A stretch of 64,000 nucleotides of DNA, from the NCBI RefSeq assembly GCF_003781945.1, contig NZ_RJJW01000009.1, positions 2,098 through 66,097 on the forward strand, in the 5' to 3' direction. The stretch is from Halorubrum sp. CSM-61 (lineage in GTDB: Archaea > Halobacteriota > Halobacteria > Halobacteriales > Haloferacaceae). Shown one piece after another: positions 9,352 to 18,060 of the stretch (position 1 is its first letter; every line of letters begins with the position of its first letter). Made by a program: the position numbers and the translations under genes. The notes under the pieces were generated by a model. That model ran no database searches. It was not told where the DNA came from and saw only the letters and a program-made list of their open reading frames with translations.

Positions 9352-9738
9352 ATGCGATTCGACCACGTCGGCGTCGCGACGCGCGACGCCGCCGACCTCG
9401 CCGACCTGTTCGACGGGCTGCTCGACGCGCCGATCGCCCACGAGGAGACGTTCGACGGGATGGAGGTCGTCTTCCTCGAACTCGACGACGGCGGTTACTT
9501 CGAGCTGCTCGAACCGACCGAAGGCGGCGCGATCGCCGACTACCTCGACCGCGAGGGGCCGGGGATCCACCACGTCGCGCTCGCGACCGACGACATCTCG
9601 GGAGCCCTCGACCGCGCTCGCGACCTCGGGATCGACCTCGTCGACGAGGAGCCGAGACCGGGTGCGTGGGGCCACGAGGTCGCCTTCCTTCACCCGCGCT
9701 CGACGGGCGGGGTGCTCGTGGAGTTCGTCGAGCACTGA
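9352..9738 (+). CDS. mce: Methylmalonyl-CoA epimerase (VOC superfamily)
   Basis: Converts (S)- to (R)-methylmalonyl-CoA, the form used by the mutase. The 128-residue protein has the two beta-alpha-beta-beta-beta modules of the VOC fold. The metal ligands are seen as His5 in FDHVGVA, the Glu of LELLEPT-type strand (FELLEP), His in IHHVALAT and the terminal Glu in LVEFVEH. The order and spacing match epimerases rather than glyoxalase I. A nearer upstream ATG at 9341 is out of frame. Proximity to mutA supports the assignment. Another VOC enzyme remains possible but less likely. Confidence 0.88.
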   Translation: MRFDHVGVATRDAADLADLFDGLLDAPIAHEETFDGMEVVFLELDDGGYFELLEPTEGGAIADYLDREGPGIHHVALATDDISGALDRARDLGIDLVDEEPRPGAWGHEVAFLHPRSTGGVLVEFVEH

Positions 9739-9790
9739 GGGCGGCGCAGCTCTCGCCGGATTTTACCCGTCGCGGCCCTCATCTCCGGCC

Positions 9791-10480
9791 GTGTTCCGCG
9801 ACCTCTCGCGACCGATCGAAACGGGGATGCCGACGTATCCGGGCGACCCCGAGGTGACGCTCGCGCCCGACGCGACCCACGAGGCCGACGGCTACGCGAC
9901 GGGCGAGCTTCGGACGGGGACCCACGCGGGGACTCACGTGGACGCGCCGCGACACACGCTCTCCGACGGGACGACGATCGACGAGGCCGATCCGGGTCGG
10001 TTCGCGTTCGACGCCCGTTTCGTGGACCTCCGGGCGTTGGCGCCGCGGGAAGCAATAGGGACCGAGGCGCTCTCAGGGGCCGTCGGAGACGGAAGTGGCA
10101 CGCTCGGGGACGCAGTCGACCTCCTCGTCCTCCGGACCGGTTGGGCCGCCCGCTGGGGAACCGACCGGTACCGTGACCACCCCTACCTGACCGAGGCGGC
10201 CGCCGCGTGGTGTCGGGACCGAGGGGTCGGCGTCGGGCTCGATACGTTCGGTCCGGACCCGACTGCCTCCGGGTCGGGGAGCGACGTCACGGCCGCGAGC
10301 GACGAGCCTGACGGCACCCCCGCCCACGACGCCCTTCTGAGCGACTCTCTGCCGATCGTCGAGAACCTGTGCGGGCTCGACGACCTCCCCACGCGGTTCC
10401 GGCTGTACGCCTTCCCGCTCCGGCTCCGCGGGGGGGACGGGTCGCCGGTGCGGGCGGTCGCGGAGTGGGAGAGAGGGTGA
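9791..10480 (+). CDS. Cyclase family protein (kynurenine formamidase-like hydrolase)
   Basis: A 229-residue metal-dependent hydrolase of the cyclase / KynB family. The signature metal-binding motif is HAGTHVDAPRH (about residues 44-54), preceded by the substrate-loop start RPIETGMPTYPGDP. Further conserved elements are VLRTGW and GVGLDTFGPDP, and the C-terminal ENLCGLDDLP holds the conserved Glu. Family members include arylformamidases and isatin hydrolases, so the exact substrate is open. The start is GTG (FRDLSRPIE), at the normal distance from the first motif. It follows the epimerase after about 50 bp and may be cotranscribed. Confidence 0.88.
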   Translation: MFRDLSRPIETGMPTYPGDPEVTLAPDATHEADGYATGELRTGTHAGTHVDAPRHTLSDGTTIDEADPGRFAFDARFVDLRALAPREAIGTEALSGAVGDGSGTLGDAVDLLVLRTGWAARWGTDRYRDHPYLTEAAAAWCRDRGVGVGLDTFGPDPTASGSGSDVTAASDEPDGTPAHDALLSDSLPIVENLCGLDDLPTRFRLYAFPLRLRGGDGSPVRAVAEWERG

Positions 10481-10563
10481 CGCGGAGCGCGTCCCGCCGC
10501 CCCCGAGCCAGACCAAACCCGTTTTAAGCGTCGGCGACGAACCGCGATTCAAGGTCGATATCC

Positions 10564-10845
10564 ATGGAGATGCCACGTCGTTTCAACACGTACTGTCCAC
10601 ACTGTGACTCCCACCAGGAGCACGAAGTGGAGAAGGTTCGATCGGGTCGGGCGACCGGAATGAAACGCGACGCGCGCCAGCGACGCCGCGCGCTCGCGAC
10701 GATCGGCAACGCCGGCGGGTACTCGAAGGTGCCCGGTGGCGACAAGCCGACCAAGAAGACCCACCTGAAGTACCGCTGCGGCGACTGCGGCAAGGCCCAC
10801 ATGCGCGAGGGCTGGCGCGCCGGCCGGCTCACGTTCCAGGAGTAA
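10564..10845 (+). CDS. rpl44e: 50S ribosomal protein L44e
   Basis: Archaeal/eukaryal large-subunit protein located near the E site. The 93 residues contain the four-cysteine zinc ribbon YCPHC (11-14) and [10 protein letters not shown], and the basic core [16 protein letters not shown], all strongly conserved. It heads a block with rps27e, aIF2-alpha, nop10 and a PAC2 protein that is conserved in archaea. TTTTAAGC about 40 nt upstream is a plausible TATA element. A second ATG two codons later is equally possible as start. Confidence 0.96.
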   Translation: MEMPRRFNTYCPHCDSHQEHEVEKVRSGRATGMKRDARQRRRALATIGNAGGYSKVPGGDKPTKKTHLKYRCGDCGKAHMREGWRAGRLTFQE

Positions 10846-10847
10846 GC

Positions 10848-11021
10848 ATGGCGGGAAGCTTCCACCGCGTCGCCTGCGGCGACTGCGAGAACGAACAGGT
10901 CGTCTTCGGCAACGCCTCCTCGACGGTGTCGTGTGCGGTCTGCGGTACGACCCTCGCGACCCCGACCGGCGGGGAGGCCGAGCTCCACGGCGAGATCGTC
11001 GAAACCGTTGAGGCGCGGTAA
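10848..11021 (+). CDS. rps27e: 30S ribosomal protein S27e
   Basis: A 57-residue zinc-ribbon ribosomal protein of the small subunit. It shows CGDC (10-13) and CAVCGTTLATPTGG (29 onward), a typical two-knuckle ribbon, starts MAGSFHRVAC and ends EIVETVEAR. Its ATG lies two bases after the L44e stop, so the two are translationally linked. It is short and easily missed by gene callers, but the sequence match to S27e is clear. Confidence 0.95.
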   Translation: MAGSFHRVACGDCENEQVVFGNASSTVSCAVCGTTLATPTGGEAELHGEIVETVEAR

Positions 11022-11039
11022 CCGCCTCACTACCCCCGT

Positions 11040-11840
11040 ATGAAGTACAGCGGCTGGCCCGAACCCGGCGAGTTAGTGGTCGGCGACGTCGACGAGATCG
11101 CCGACTTCGGCGTGTTCGTCGACCTCGACGAGTACGAGGACAAGCGCGGCCTCTGTCACATCAGCGAGGTCGCCTCCGGCTGGATCAAGAACGTCCGCGA
11201 CCACGTCCGCGAGGGACAGACGGTCGTCGCGAAGGTGCTCGACGTCGACGAGTCGGCGAACCAGATCGATCTCTCGATCAAAGACGTCAACGAACACCAG
11301 CGCAAGGACAAGATACAGGACTGGAAGAACTCGCAGAAGGCCGACAACTGGATGCTGATCGCGCTCGGCGAGGACGTCGAAGACGACCGCTACACCGAGG
11401 TCGCCAACGCGCTGCTCGCCGAGTACGACTCCCTGTACGACGCCTTCGAGGCGGCCGCGATCAGCGGCGAGGAGGCGCTCGAGGACGTCGAGATCGACGA
11501 CGACGCCCTCGACGCGGTCGTCGAGGCCGCCCGCGACAACGTCTCGGTCCCGTACGTCGACGTGACCGGTTACGTCGACCTCGAGTCCGCGGCCCCCGAC
11601 GGGGTCGACGACGTGAAGGAGGCCCTCGAAGCGGCCGAGGGCAACGGCGAGGTCCCGGACGGCGTCGACCTCGAGGTCGGCTACGTCGGCTCGCCCGAGT
11701 ACCGGATCAAGGTCCGCGCGCCCGACTACAAGACGGCCGAGACCCAGCTCGAGGCCGCCGCGGCCCGCGCCCGCGAGGCCATCGAGGCCGCCGGCGGCGC
11801 CGGCGAGTTCCACCGCGAGCGCCGCGAGGACGACGAGTAG
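11040..11840 (+). CDS. eif2a: Translation initiation factor aIF2 subunit alpha
   Basis: Alpha subunit of the heterotrimeric archaeal IF2, which delivers initiator Met-tRNA to the ribosome. The 266 residues show an N-terminal S1/OB domain ([19 protein letters not shown] to about residue 85), a helical middle domain, and a C-terminal alpha-beta domain (about 175-260) that contacts the gamma subunit and Met-t[19 protein letters not shown] is the final helix. The eukaryotic regulatory Ser51 loop region reads [15 protein letters not shown]. It follows rps27e by 18 bp in the same operon. Confidence 0.95.
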   Translation: MKYSGWPEPGELVVGDVDEIADFGVFVDLDEYEDKRGLCHISEVASGWIKNVRDHVREGQTVVAKVLDVDESANQIDLSIKDVNEHQRKDKIQDWKNSQKADNWMLIALGEDVEDDRYTEVANALLAEYDSLYDAFEAAAISGEEALEDVEIDDDALDAVVEAARDNVSVPYVDVTGYVDLESAAPDGVDDVKEALEAAEGNGEVPDGVDLEVGYVGSPEYRIKVRAPDYKTAETQLEAAAARAREAIEAAGGAGEFHRERREDDE

Positions 11841-11889
11841 TCGCCAGCGGTTCGTCCCCCACCGGTTTTACCCCCTCCACCCCGAACCC

Positions 11890-12075
11890 GTGAAATCCGA
11901 CATCCGCGTCTGTGCGAACTGGGAGACCGCCCACGACCGCCCGGTGTACGCGCTCGGCGACCGCTGCCCGGAGTGCGACGGGGCGACCGAGAACAGCGCG
12001 CCGGCGCCGTTCAGCCCGGAAGATCCCTACGGAGAGTATCGACGCCGGGCGCGGCGCCGTCGCGGCTCCGAGTGA
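11890..12075 (+). CDS. nop10: H/ACA ribonucleoprotein component Nop10
   Basis: Small scaffold protein of the H/ACA pseudouridylation complex, binding Cbf5 and L7Ae. The 61 residues begin with the zinc-ribbon region IRVCANW and CPECDGATEN, and continue with the linear segment PAPFSPEDPYGEYRRRARR that wraps Cbf5. Only part of the archaeal four-Cys zinc site is evident. The GTG start is the only one that keeps the N-terminal strand. It sits between aIF2-alpha and the PAC2 gene, its standard archaeal position. Confidence 0.93.
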   Translation: MKSDIRVCANWETAHDRPVYALGDRCPECDGATENSAPAPFSPEDPYGEYRRRARRRRGSE

Positions 12076-12155
12076 CCCGTCGGAGGCTCGGTGCCGTCCC
12101 GACCCCAACGCCGGAATAGCCACCCTCTTGTGAGCGCCGCCCGGAGTACCCCGGT

Positions 12156-12908
12156 ATGGACGACATCGAGATCGACGAGGTCGCGACGCCGGAGCTCGAC
12201 GACCCGGTGCTCATCGAGGGGCTGCCGGGCGTCGGCCACGTGGGGAAGCTCGCGGCCGAGCACCTCTTAGAGGAGTTCGACGGCGAGTTGGTCCGCCGCG
12301 TCTACACCACGGAGTTCCCGCCGCAGGTGAACGTCGACGGCGACGGCGTCGCCGAGCTGACCTGCGCGGAGTTCCACGCTGTCGAGACCGACGGCGCCGA
12401 CCTGCTGGTGTTGACCGGCGACCACCAGGCCGGGTCGAACAAGGGCCACTACACGCTCACCACGACGTTCCTCGACGTCGCCGAGGAGTTCGGCGCGACC
12501 CGCGCGTACGCGCTCGGCGGCGTGCCGACCGGCGAGCTCGTCGAGGAGTACACCGTGCTCGGCGCGGTCTCTAACGGCGACCTCGTCGACGAGCTGAAGG
12601 ACGTCGGCGTGGAGTTCCGGCCGGACGAGCCCGCGGGCGGCATCGTCGGCGTCTCCGGGCTCGTGCTCGGGCTCGGCGGCCGACGCGGCTTCGACGCCGC
12701 CTGCCTGATGGGCGAGACCAGCGGCTACCTCGTCGACCCGAAGAGCGCGCAGGCGGTGCTGGAGGTGCTCGCGGACCGCCTCGAGTTTGCCGTCGACTAC
12801 GAGAGCCTGGAGGACCGCGCCGAGGAGATGGAGGAGGTCGTCGGCAAGATCCAGGAGATGCAGGACGGGCCGGCGGTGCCGGACGACGACCTGCGGTACA
12901 TCGGGTAG
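12156..12908 (+). CDS. Proteasome assembly chaperone family protein (PAC2)
   Basis: A 250-residue PAC2-fold protein; family members in eukaryotes chaperone proteasome alpha-ring assembly. The conserved N-terminal motif is LIEGLPGVGHVGKLAAEHL, followed by LVLTGDHQ, YALGGVPTGE and VSGLVLGLGGRRGFDAACLMGETSGY, spaced as in archaeal homologues. The C-terminal helix is charged. It closes the L44e - S27e - aIF2-alpha - Nop10 block. The archaeal function is inferred only from fold and context. Proteasome alpha itself is encoded far downstream at 56-57 kb. Confidence 0.88.
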   Translation: MDDIEIDEVATPELDDPVLIEGLPGVGHVGKLAAEHLLEEFDGELVRRVYTTEFPPQVNVDGDGVAELTCAEFHAVETDGADLLVLTGDHQAGSNKGHYTLTTTFLDVAEEFGATRAYALGGVPTGELVEEYTVLGAVSNGDLVDELKDVGVEFRPDEPAGGIVGVSGLVLGLGGRRGFDAACLMGETSGYLVDPKSAQAVLEVLADRLEFAVDYESLEDRAEEMEEVVGKIQEMQDGPAVPDDDLRYIG

Positions 12909-13004
12909 CGACCTGCGGTACAGCGAACAGCCCGGCGACCTCGATATCGACGGTCCTCCACCGGTTCCGGCAGGGATAAACCGGTCCCCGATCATCGTTC
13001 GTGT

Positions 13005-14171
13005 ATGACCGACGTACGCGTCGCCGGAGTCGGGCTCACGCGCTTCGGGAGCCACCCGGACCGGACCGGCCGCGACCTCTTCGCGACCGCCGCGCTACGG
13101 GCGTTCGAGGACGCGGGGGTCCCCCGCGAGGACGTCGAGGAGCTCAACTACGGCAACTTCATGGGCGCGCTCGCCGAGCACCAGGGCCATCAGGCCCCGC
13201 TGATGGCCGAGGCGGCCGGCGTGAACTGCCCGGCGACGCGCTACGAGGAGGCGTGCGCCTCGGCCGGCGTCGCGGTCCGCGAGGCGGTCCGGACCGTCCG
13301 CGCCGGCGAGGCCGACGTGGCGCTGGCCGGCGGGATGGAGCGCATGACCAACCTCCCGACCGACGAGGTGACCGAGGGGCTCGCCATCGCCGCCGACGAC
13401 CTGTTCGAGGTGCGGGCCGGGGTGACGTTCCCCGGCGCGTACGCGCTGATGGCGACCGCCTACTTCGACGCGTACGGCGGGAGCCGCGAGGATCTGGCGC
13501 ACGTCGCCGCGAAGAACCACGCGAACGCGGTGCCCAACGAGTACGCACAGTACCGCGAGGAGGTGTCCGTCGAGGAGGCGCTGGAAGCCCCGCCCGTCGC
13601 CGAGCCGCTCCACCTCTACGACGCCTGCCCGATCACGGACGGCGCGAGCGCGCTCGTGATCGTCTCCGAGGAGTACGCGGCCGAGAACGACGTGGACGCC
13701 CCGGTCGCGGTGACGGGGACCGGACAGGGGACCGACCGGATGGCGCTCGCCGACCGCGATCACCTCGCTCGCACGCCCGCCGCCGACGACGCGGCCGACG
13801 CGGCCTACGCCGACGCCGGGATCGGTCCGGACGAGGTCGACGTGGCGGAGGTCCACGACTGCTTCACCATCGCCGAGGTGCTCGCGCTGGAGTCGCTCGG
13901 CCTCTTCGAGCCCGGCGAGGGGATCGGGGCTGCACACGATGGGATCACGACCGCCGACGGCGACCTCCCGGTGAACCTCTCGGGCGGGCTGAAGGCGAAG
14001 GGGCACCCGGTCGGCGCGACCGGCGGCTCGCAGATCGCGGAGCTCACCCGACTGCTGCGCGGCGACCACCCGAACAGCGAGCACGTCGCCGACGCCGAGG
14101 TCGGCGTCGCGCACAACGCGGGCGGGACGGTGGCCAGCGCGGTCGTTCACGTGCTGGAGGTGGCCGAATGA
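13005..14171 (+). CDS. Thiolase-family acyltransferase (SCP2/acetyl-CoA acetyltransferase-like)
   Basis: A 388-residue thiolase-fold enzyme. The nucleophilic Cys lies in EEACASAGVAVREA (about residue 83), and the catalytic His residues lie in EVHDCFTIAE and KGHPVGATG. NAGGTVASAVVHVL ends the protein. This pattern marks the archaeal thiolase branch that works with a separate DUF35 OB-fold partner, which is encoded directly downstream with an ATGA overlap. In archaea such pairs form acetoacetyl-CoA for the mevalonate route or act in lipid breakdown. GGATAAACC about 30 nt before ATG supports a leaderless start. Confidence 0.92.
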   Translation: MTDVRVAGVGLTRFGSHPDRTGRDLFATAALRAFEDAGVPREDVEELNYGNFMGALAEHQGHQAPLMAEAAGVNCPATRYEEACASAGVAVREAVRTVRAGEADVALAGGMERMTNLPTDEVTEGLAIAADDLFEVRAGVTFPGAYALMATAYFDAYGGSREDLAHVAAKNHANAVPNEYAQYREEVSVEEALEAPPVAEPLHLYDACPITDGASALVIVSEEYAAENDVDAPVAVTGTGQGTDRMALADRDHLARTPAADDAADAAYADAGIGPDEVDVAEVHDCFTIAEVLALESLGLFEPGEGIGAAHDGITTADGDLPVNLSGGLKAKGHPVGATGGSQIAELTRLLRGDHPNSEHVADAEVGVAHNAGGTVASAVVHVLEVAE

Positions 14172-14581
14172 GCGACGACGCCCCGGCGCCGGCGGACAAC
14201 GCCGGCTACGACGAGTGGCTCGACGCCCTCGCGGACGGCGAGGGGTACGCCCTCGTCTGCCCGGACGGACACGGGTCGCTTCCCCCGCGCCGGGTGTGTC
14301 CGGAGTGCGGGGCCGCGGCGCTCGCCGAGGAGCCGCTCGCCGAGACGGGGAGCGTCGAGACGCACAGCGTCGTCCACGTCGCCGGGCCGCGGTTCGCCGA
14401 CGACACCCCCTACGCGAACGCGATCGTCGACTTCGGACCGGTCCGGCTCACGGGCGTCCTGCGCGGGGTCGAACCCGGGACCGACGCCGTCGCGATCGGC
14501 GACCGGGTCGCGGTCGGCGTCGAGGAACGCGACACCGACGGGGAGCCGCTCGTCGCCTTCCGGCCGACGGACGGGAAGTAG
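14168..14581 (+). CDS. DUF35 OB-fold protein with rubredoxin-like zinc ribbon, thiolase partner
   Basis: A 137-residue protein with an N-terminal helix (DNAGYDEWLDALADGE), a zinc knuckle of which CPDG and CPECGAAAL are seen, and a C-terminal OB fold ending LVAFRPTDG. DUF35 proteins bind the neighbouring thiolase and, in thermophilic archaea, channel acetoacetyl-CoA toward HMG-CoA synthase. One of the usual four zinc cysteines appears replaced (CPDG instead of CxxC), so zinc binding may be weakened. The ATGA overlap with the thiolase implies coupled translation. Confidence 0.87.
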   Translation: MSDDAPAPADNAGYDEWLDALADGEGYALVCPDGHGSLPPRRVCPECGAAALAEEPLAETGSVETHSVVHVAGPRFADDTPYANAIVDFGPVRLTGVLRGVEPGTDAVAIGDRVAVGVEERDTDGEPLVAFRPTDGK

Positions 14582-14641
14582 GGACCGATCGGTCGGAGAC
14601 GGTCCAAACGGTTATGGCGGGGTCACGAGTAGTCGGAATCC

Positions 14642-17437
14642 ATGAGTGACCGCATCCGCGTGCTCCACGTCGAGGACGACCCGGATCTCGCGGAGATCAC
14701 GGCGTCGTTCCTCGAGCGAGAGGACTCGCGGATCGCGGTCGAGACGGCTCCGAACGCCACCGAGGGGCTCGAACGCCTCGACGACCCGGACGCCGAGGTC
14801 GACTGTATCGTCTCCGACCACGACATGCCGGGACCGAACGGGATCGAGTTCTTAGAGCGGGTCCGCGAGCGCGACCCGGAGATCCCCTTCGTCCTCTACA
14901 CCGGGAAGGGGTCGGAGTCGGTCGCCAGCGAGGCCATCTCCGCGGGCGTGACGGACTACCTCCAGAAGGGCGGCGGCACGGAGCAGTACGAGATCCTGGC
15001 GAACCGCGTCGTCGACGCCGTCGAGAAGTGCCGGATCGAACGCGAGGCCGACCGGACGCGGGCGCACCTGCAGGCGATCACCGATCACTCGATGGACGCG
15101 ATCGTCACCATCGACGCCGACAGCCGGATCCGGTTCGCGAACCCGGCGGTCGAGCGGCTGTTCGGCTACGCGCCCGCGGGGCTGGAGGGAGAGCCGCTGG
15201 CGACGCTGATGCCGGAACGGGAGCGGGAGGCGCACCGCGAGGGCCTGACGCGGTACTGCGAGACCGGCGAGCGCTCGATCGACTGGTCGGCCGTCGAGTT
15301 TCCCGGGAAGCACCGCGACGGCCGCGAGATCCCGCTGTCGATATCCTTCGGAGAGTTCGAGGAAGGCGGCGAGCGACGCTTCGTCGGGATCGTCCGCGAC
15401 GTGGCGGAACGCGAGCGTCACCGAGCGTTCGTGGAGCAGTCCAGCGACATCGTCACCGCGCTCGACGCGAACGGGACGTTCCAGTACGCGAGTCCCTCGG
15501 TCGAGCGGATCCTCGGTCACGACCCGACGGATCTGGTCGGGGAGTACGCGTTCTCGTACGTCCATCCGGAGGACCGCGAGCGAGTGGTCGAGACGTTCGC
15601 GCGGTCGGTCACCGGCGACGGGCCCGATCCGACGGTCGAATACCGGCTAGAGAATGCGGACGGCGGCTACCTGTGGGTGGAGTCCGTCGGGAGCAACCGG
15701 CTCGACGACTACGGCGTCGGCGGGTTCGTGATCAACACCCGCGACATCTCGGACCGCAAGCGGCGCGAGGAGAAGCTGTCGCGGCTCCGCGAGTGGACGC
15801 GGGACCTCAACTACACGCGGACGGCGGCGGAGACGACGCAGCTGGCGGTCGACGCCGCGGACGAGATCGTCGGCGCGGGGCTGAGCGGGGTCCACCTCGT
15901 GAACGAGGACGGCGACGCGCTCGAGCCCGCCGCGCTCGCCGAGTCGGTGCCGGCGCTCTTCGACGAACAGCCGGTCTACGACCGGGACGCCCCCGCCGGG
16001 ACGCGCGCGGCCCTCGCGTGGGAGGCGTACCGCGGGGACGAGCCGCTCTCCGTCGGCGCCCTGTCGGCGTTCGACCGGCTCGACGAGGAGACGCCGGCCG
16101 AGAGCATCGTCCTCCACCCGATCGGCGACCGCGGGCTGTTCGTCATCTCCTCGTCGGAGCCGCGCGCGTTCACCGAGACGGACGTGCTCATCGCGGAGAT
16201 CCTCGCGAACCACCTCGAAGCCGCGTTGGATCGCGTCGCCCGCGAGACCAGCTTGGAACGGCTTCACGACGCGACCCGAGGCCTGATCCGGGCCGACTCT
16301 CCCGAGGAAATCGCCGAGCGCGTCGTCGACGCCGCCGAGGAGGTGCTCGGGTTCTCCGTGGTCACCGTTCGGCTGTACGACGAGGACGCCGGCGGGCTCG
16401 TCCCCGTCGCGGTCTCGGAGGCGGTCGAAGCGGTGCTCCCCGACCGGGAGGTGTTCACCCCCGACGGCGGGAGCCTCAACTGGGACGCCTTCGAGGCGGG
16501 CGAGGCCCAGGTGTACGACGACATCGAGACCGCCGGCGCGCTCGACACCGGGACCGGCCTCCGGAGCCTGATGATCCTCCCCGTCGGCGAGCACGGGACC
16601 ATCTCCGTCGGTGAGATGGAACCCGGCGTCTTCGACGGGACCGACGAGCACCTCGCGCGGATCCTCGCGACCGCGGCCGAGACGGCGCTCAACGCGGCGG
16701 CGCGGACCAGCCGCCTCCACGAGCGGAGCGCGGAGCTGGAGCGCCAGAACGACCGGTTGGCGGAGTTCGCCAGCGTCGTCTCACACGACCTCCGAAACCC
16801 GCTGAACGTGGCGCAGGGACGGATCGAGCTGGCCCGCGACGAGTGCGACAGCGACCACCTCGACGCGGCCGCGGGCGCCCACGAGCGGATGGACACGCTG
16901 ATCGCCGATCTGCTCACGCTCGCTCGCGAGGGCGAGCGGGTGAGCGAGACGGAGCCGGTCCGGCTCTCGGTCGTCGTCGAGTCCTGCTGGCAGACGGTCG
17001 AGACCGCGGACGCGACGCTGACCGTCGACGAGGACCTGTGGCTCCGGGCCGACGAGAGCCGACTCAGGCAGCTCGTCGAGAACCTGGTGCGGAACAGCGT
17101 GGAACACGGGGGCGACGACGTGGCGATCACCGTGGGCGCGCTGGGCGGTGGGGAAGAGGACGGAGGCGGGACGGAGGACGGAGGCGGGCCGGGGGGCGAG
17201 GCGAACGGGAGCGACGAGATCGGGTTCTTCGTCGAGGACGACGGGCCGGGGATCCCGGCGGCGGACCGCGATCAGGTGTTCGACGCCGGCTACTCGACCT
17301 CGCAGGAGGGGACCGGTTTCGGCCTGCGGATCGTCGAGCAGGTGGCGACGGCTCACGGCTGGTCGATCCGGGTCACGGAGGGACGTGACGGCGGTGCGCG
17401 GTTCGAGGTTACGGGTGTAGAGCAGGCGGGCGAGTGA
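14642..17437 (+). CDS. Hybrid sensor histidine kinase: receiver - PAS - PAS - GAF - GAF - HisKA - HATPase
   Basis: A 931-residue soluble signalling protein. The N-terminal receiver (1-125) has acceptor Asp59 in SDHDMPGPNG. Two PAS domains follow (about 140-260 and 262-375, the latter with the PAC segment GYLWVESVGSNR). Two GAF-type domains (about 400-540 and 550-690, the first weak) precede the dimerisation box FASVVSHDLRNPLN with the phosphorylated His near residue 713. The ATPase domain has the N box LVRNSVEH, FVEDDGPGI and GTGFGLRIV. A Gly/Glu-rich insert (about 830-860) interrupts the ATPase domain. No membrane segment is seen, so the signal is cytoplasmic. No cognate regulator is adjacent. 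Confidence 0.9.
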   Translation: MSDRIRVLHVEDDPDLAEITASFLEREDSRIAVETAPNATEGLERLDDPDAEVDCIVSDHDMPGPNGIEFLERVRERDPEIPFVLYTGKGSESVASEAISAGVTDYLQKGGGTEQYEILANRVVDAVEKCRIEREADRTRAHLQAITDHSMDAIVTIDADSRIRFANPAVERLFGYAPAGLEGEPLATLMPEREREAHREGLTRYCETGERSIDWSAVEFPGKHRDGREIPLSISFGEFEEGGERRFVGIVRDVAERERHRAFVEQSSDIVTALDANGTFQYASPSVERILGHDPTDLVGEYAFSYVHPEDRERVVETFARSVTGDGPDPTVEYRLENADGGYLWVESVGSNRLDDYGVGGFVINTRDISDRKRREEKLSRLREWTRDLNYTRTAAETTQLAVDAADEIVGAGLSGVHLVNEDGDALEPAALAESVPALFDEQPVYDRDAPAGTRAALAWEAYRGDEPLSVGALSAFDRLDEETPAESIVLHPIGDRGLFVISSSEPRAFTETDVLIAEILANHLEAALDRVARETSLERLHDATRGLIRADSPEEIAERVVDAAEEVLGFSVVTVRLYDEDAGGLVPVAVSEAVEAVLPDREVFTPDGGSLNWDAFEAGEAQVYDDIETAGALDTGTGLRSLMILPVGEHGTISVGEMEPGVFDGTDEHLARILATAAETALNAAARTSRLHERSAELERQNDRLAEFASVVSHDLRNPLNVAQGRIELARDECDSDHLDAAAGAHERMDTLIADLLTLAREGERVSETEPVRLSVVVESCWQTVETADATLTVDEDLWLRADESRLRQLVENLVRNSVEHGGDDVAITVGALGGGEEDGGGTEDGGGPGGEANGSDEIGFFVEDDGPGIPAADRDQVFDAGYSTSQEGTGFGLRIVEQVATAHGWSIRVTEGRDGGARFEVTGVEQAGE

Positions 17438-17458
17438 GATAGCGGCTCCTCCGTGGCT

Positions 17459-17953
17459 GATAGCGGGAGTGGGTATAGCACATTTGTGAGGTAGTTGTTT
17501 ATAAATGGTCGAGTGACGTTGCTGGCGGCTGTTTATACCTGATCGGCGACTCTGCGGTGAAGACCCGCAAAGCCCCAGTCGCGCTCGGCTCCCACAGCTC
17601 GCTGCGCTCCTCGTCACTCGCGTTGCTCGTTCCTGTGGTGTCGCCGGCGGCTCCGCCGCCGGCTACCCGTGGCGCGTAGCGCCACGCTGCTTGCGTCGCT
17701 GGGGTTCGCCGAGCGCGACTGCCCCTTTGAGTCCCACCCGCCCCGCAACCGCACAGCACCTCACACCTCCCCAGCCTCGTCGCCCGGCGCTTATAAGCGC
17801 CGGGCGACTCCCTCGCGCGTGCTCCTCGCGCCCAGTGGGCGCTCGGAGGCACGCGCCGACTGCATCCTCTTTATAAACAATCGTCGCTGTCGCTCACAGT
17901 CGTTTAAGTACTGTATCGCCACCACCGATCTGCAATACTCACTCCCGCTATCG
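17459..17953 (+). repeat. Structured intergenic repeat, copy B (complete, with terminal inverted repeats)
   Basis: A 495-bp copy with both ends. The left terminus GATAGCGGGAGTGGGTATAG is the inverted complement, with two differences, of the right terminus at 17931-17953. Hairpin 1 has 22-nt arms at 17568-17589 and 17708-17729 that pair throughout except for three central C-C oppositions. Hairpin 2 is a perfect 30-nt palindrome (17779-17808) with CCGG where other copies have TGGC, compensated on both arms. Hairpin 3 spans 17815-17856. TTTATAAA occurs at 17498 and 17870. It lies between the convergent stops of the kinase and the VOC gene. Confidence 0.88.
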
Positions 17954-18060
17954 CTCGTTCCCATGTCCGTACTAGCCACGTCCAGCCCCAGACGCTCCGC
18001 TATTGCGGACCCCAACAGTACAAAAAGTATCAAGGCTCCGCAAACCGCGAAGCGATCCGA

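Noticed and set aside
17499-17852. Minus-strand open frame of 117 residues in repeat copy B, with similar frames in copies C and D
   Set aside because: The copies share nucleotide stems rather than protein; inserted segments differ by lengths that break the frame and substitutions are paired across stems, so the frames are by-products of GC-rich non-coding DNA.
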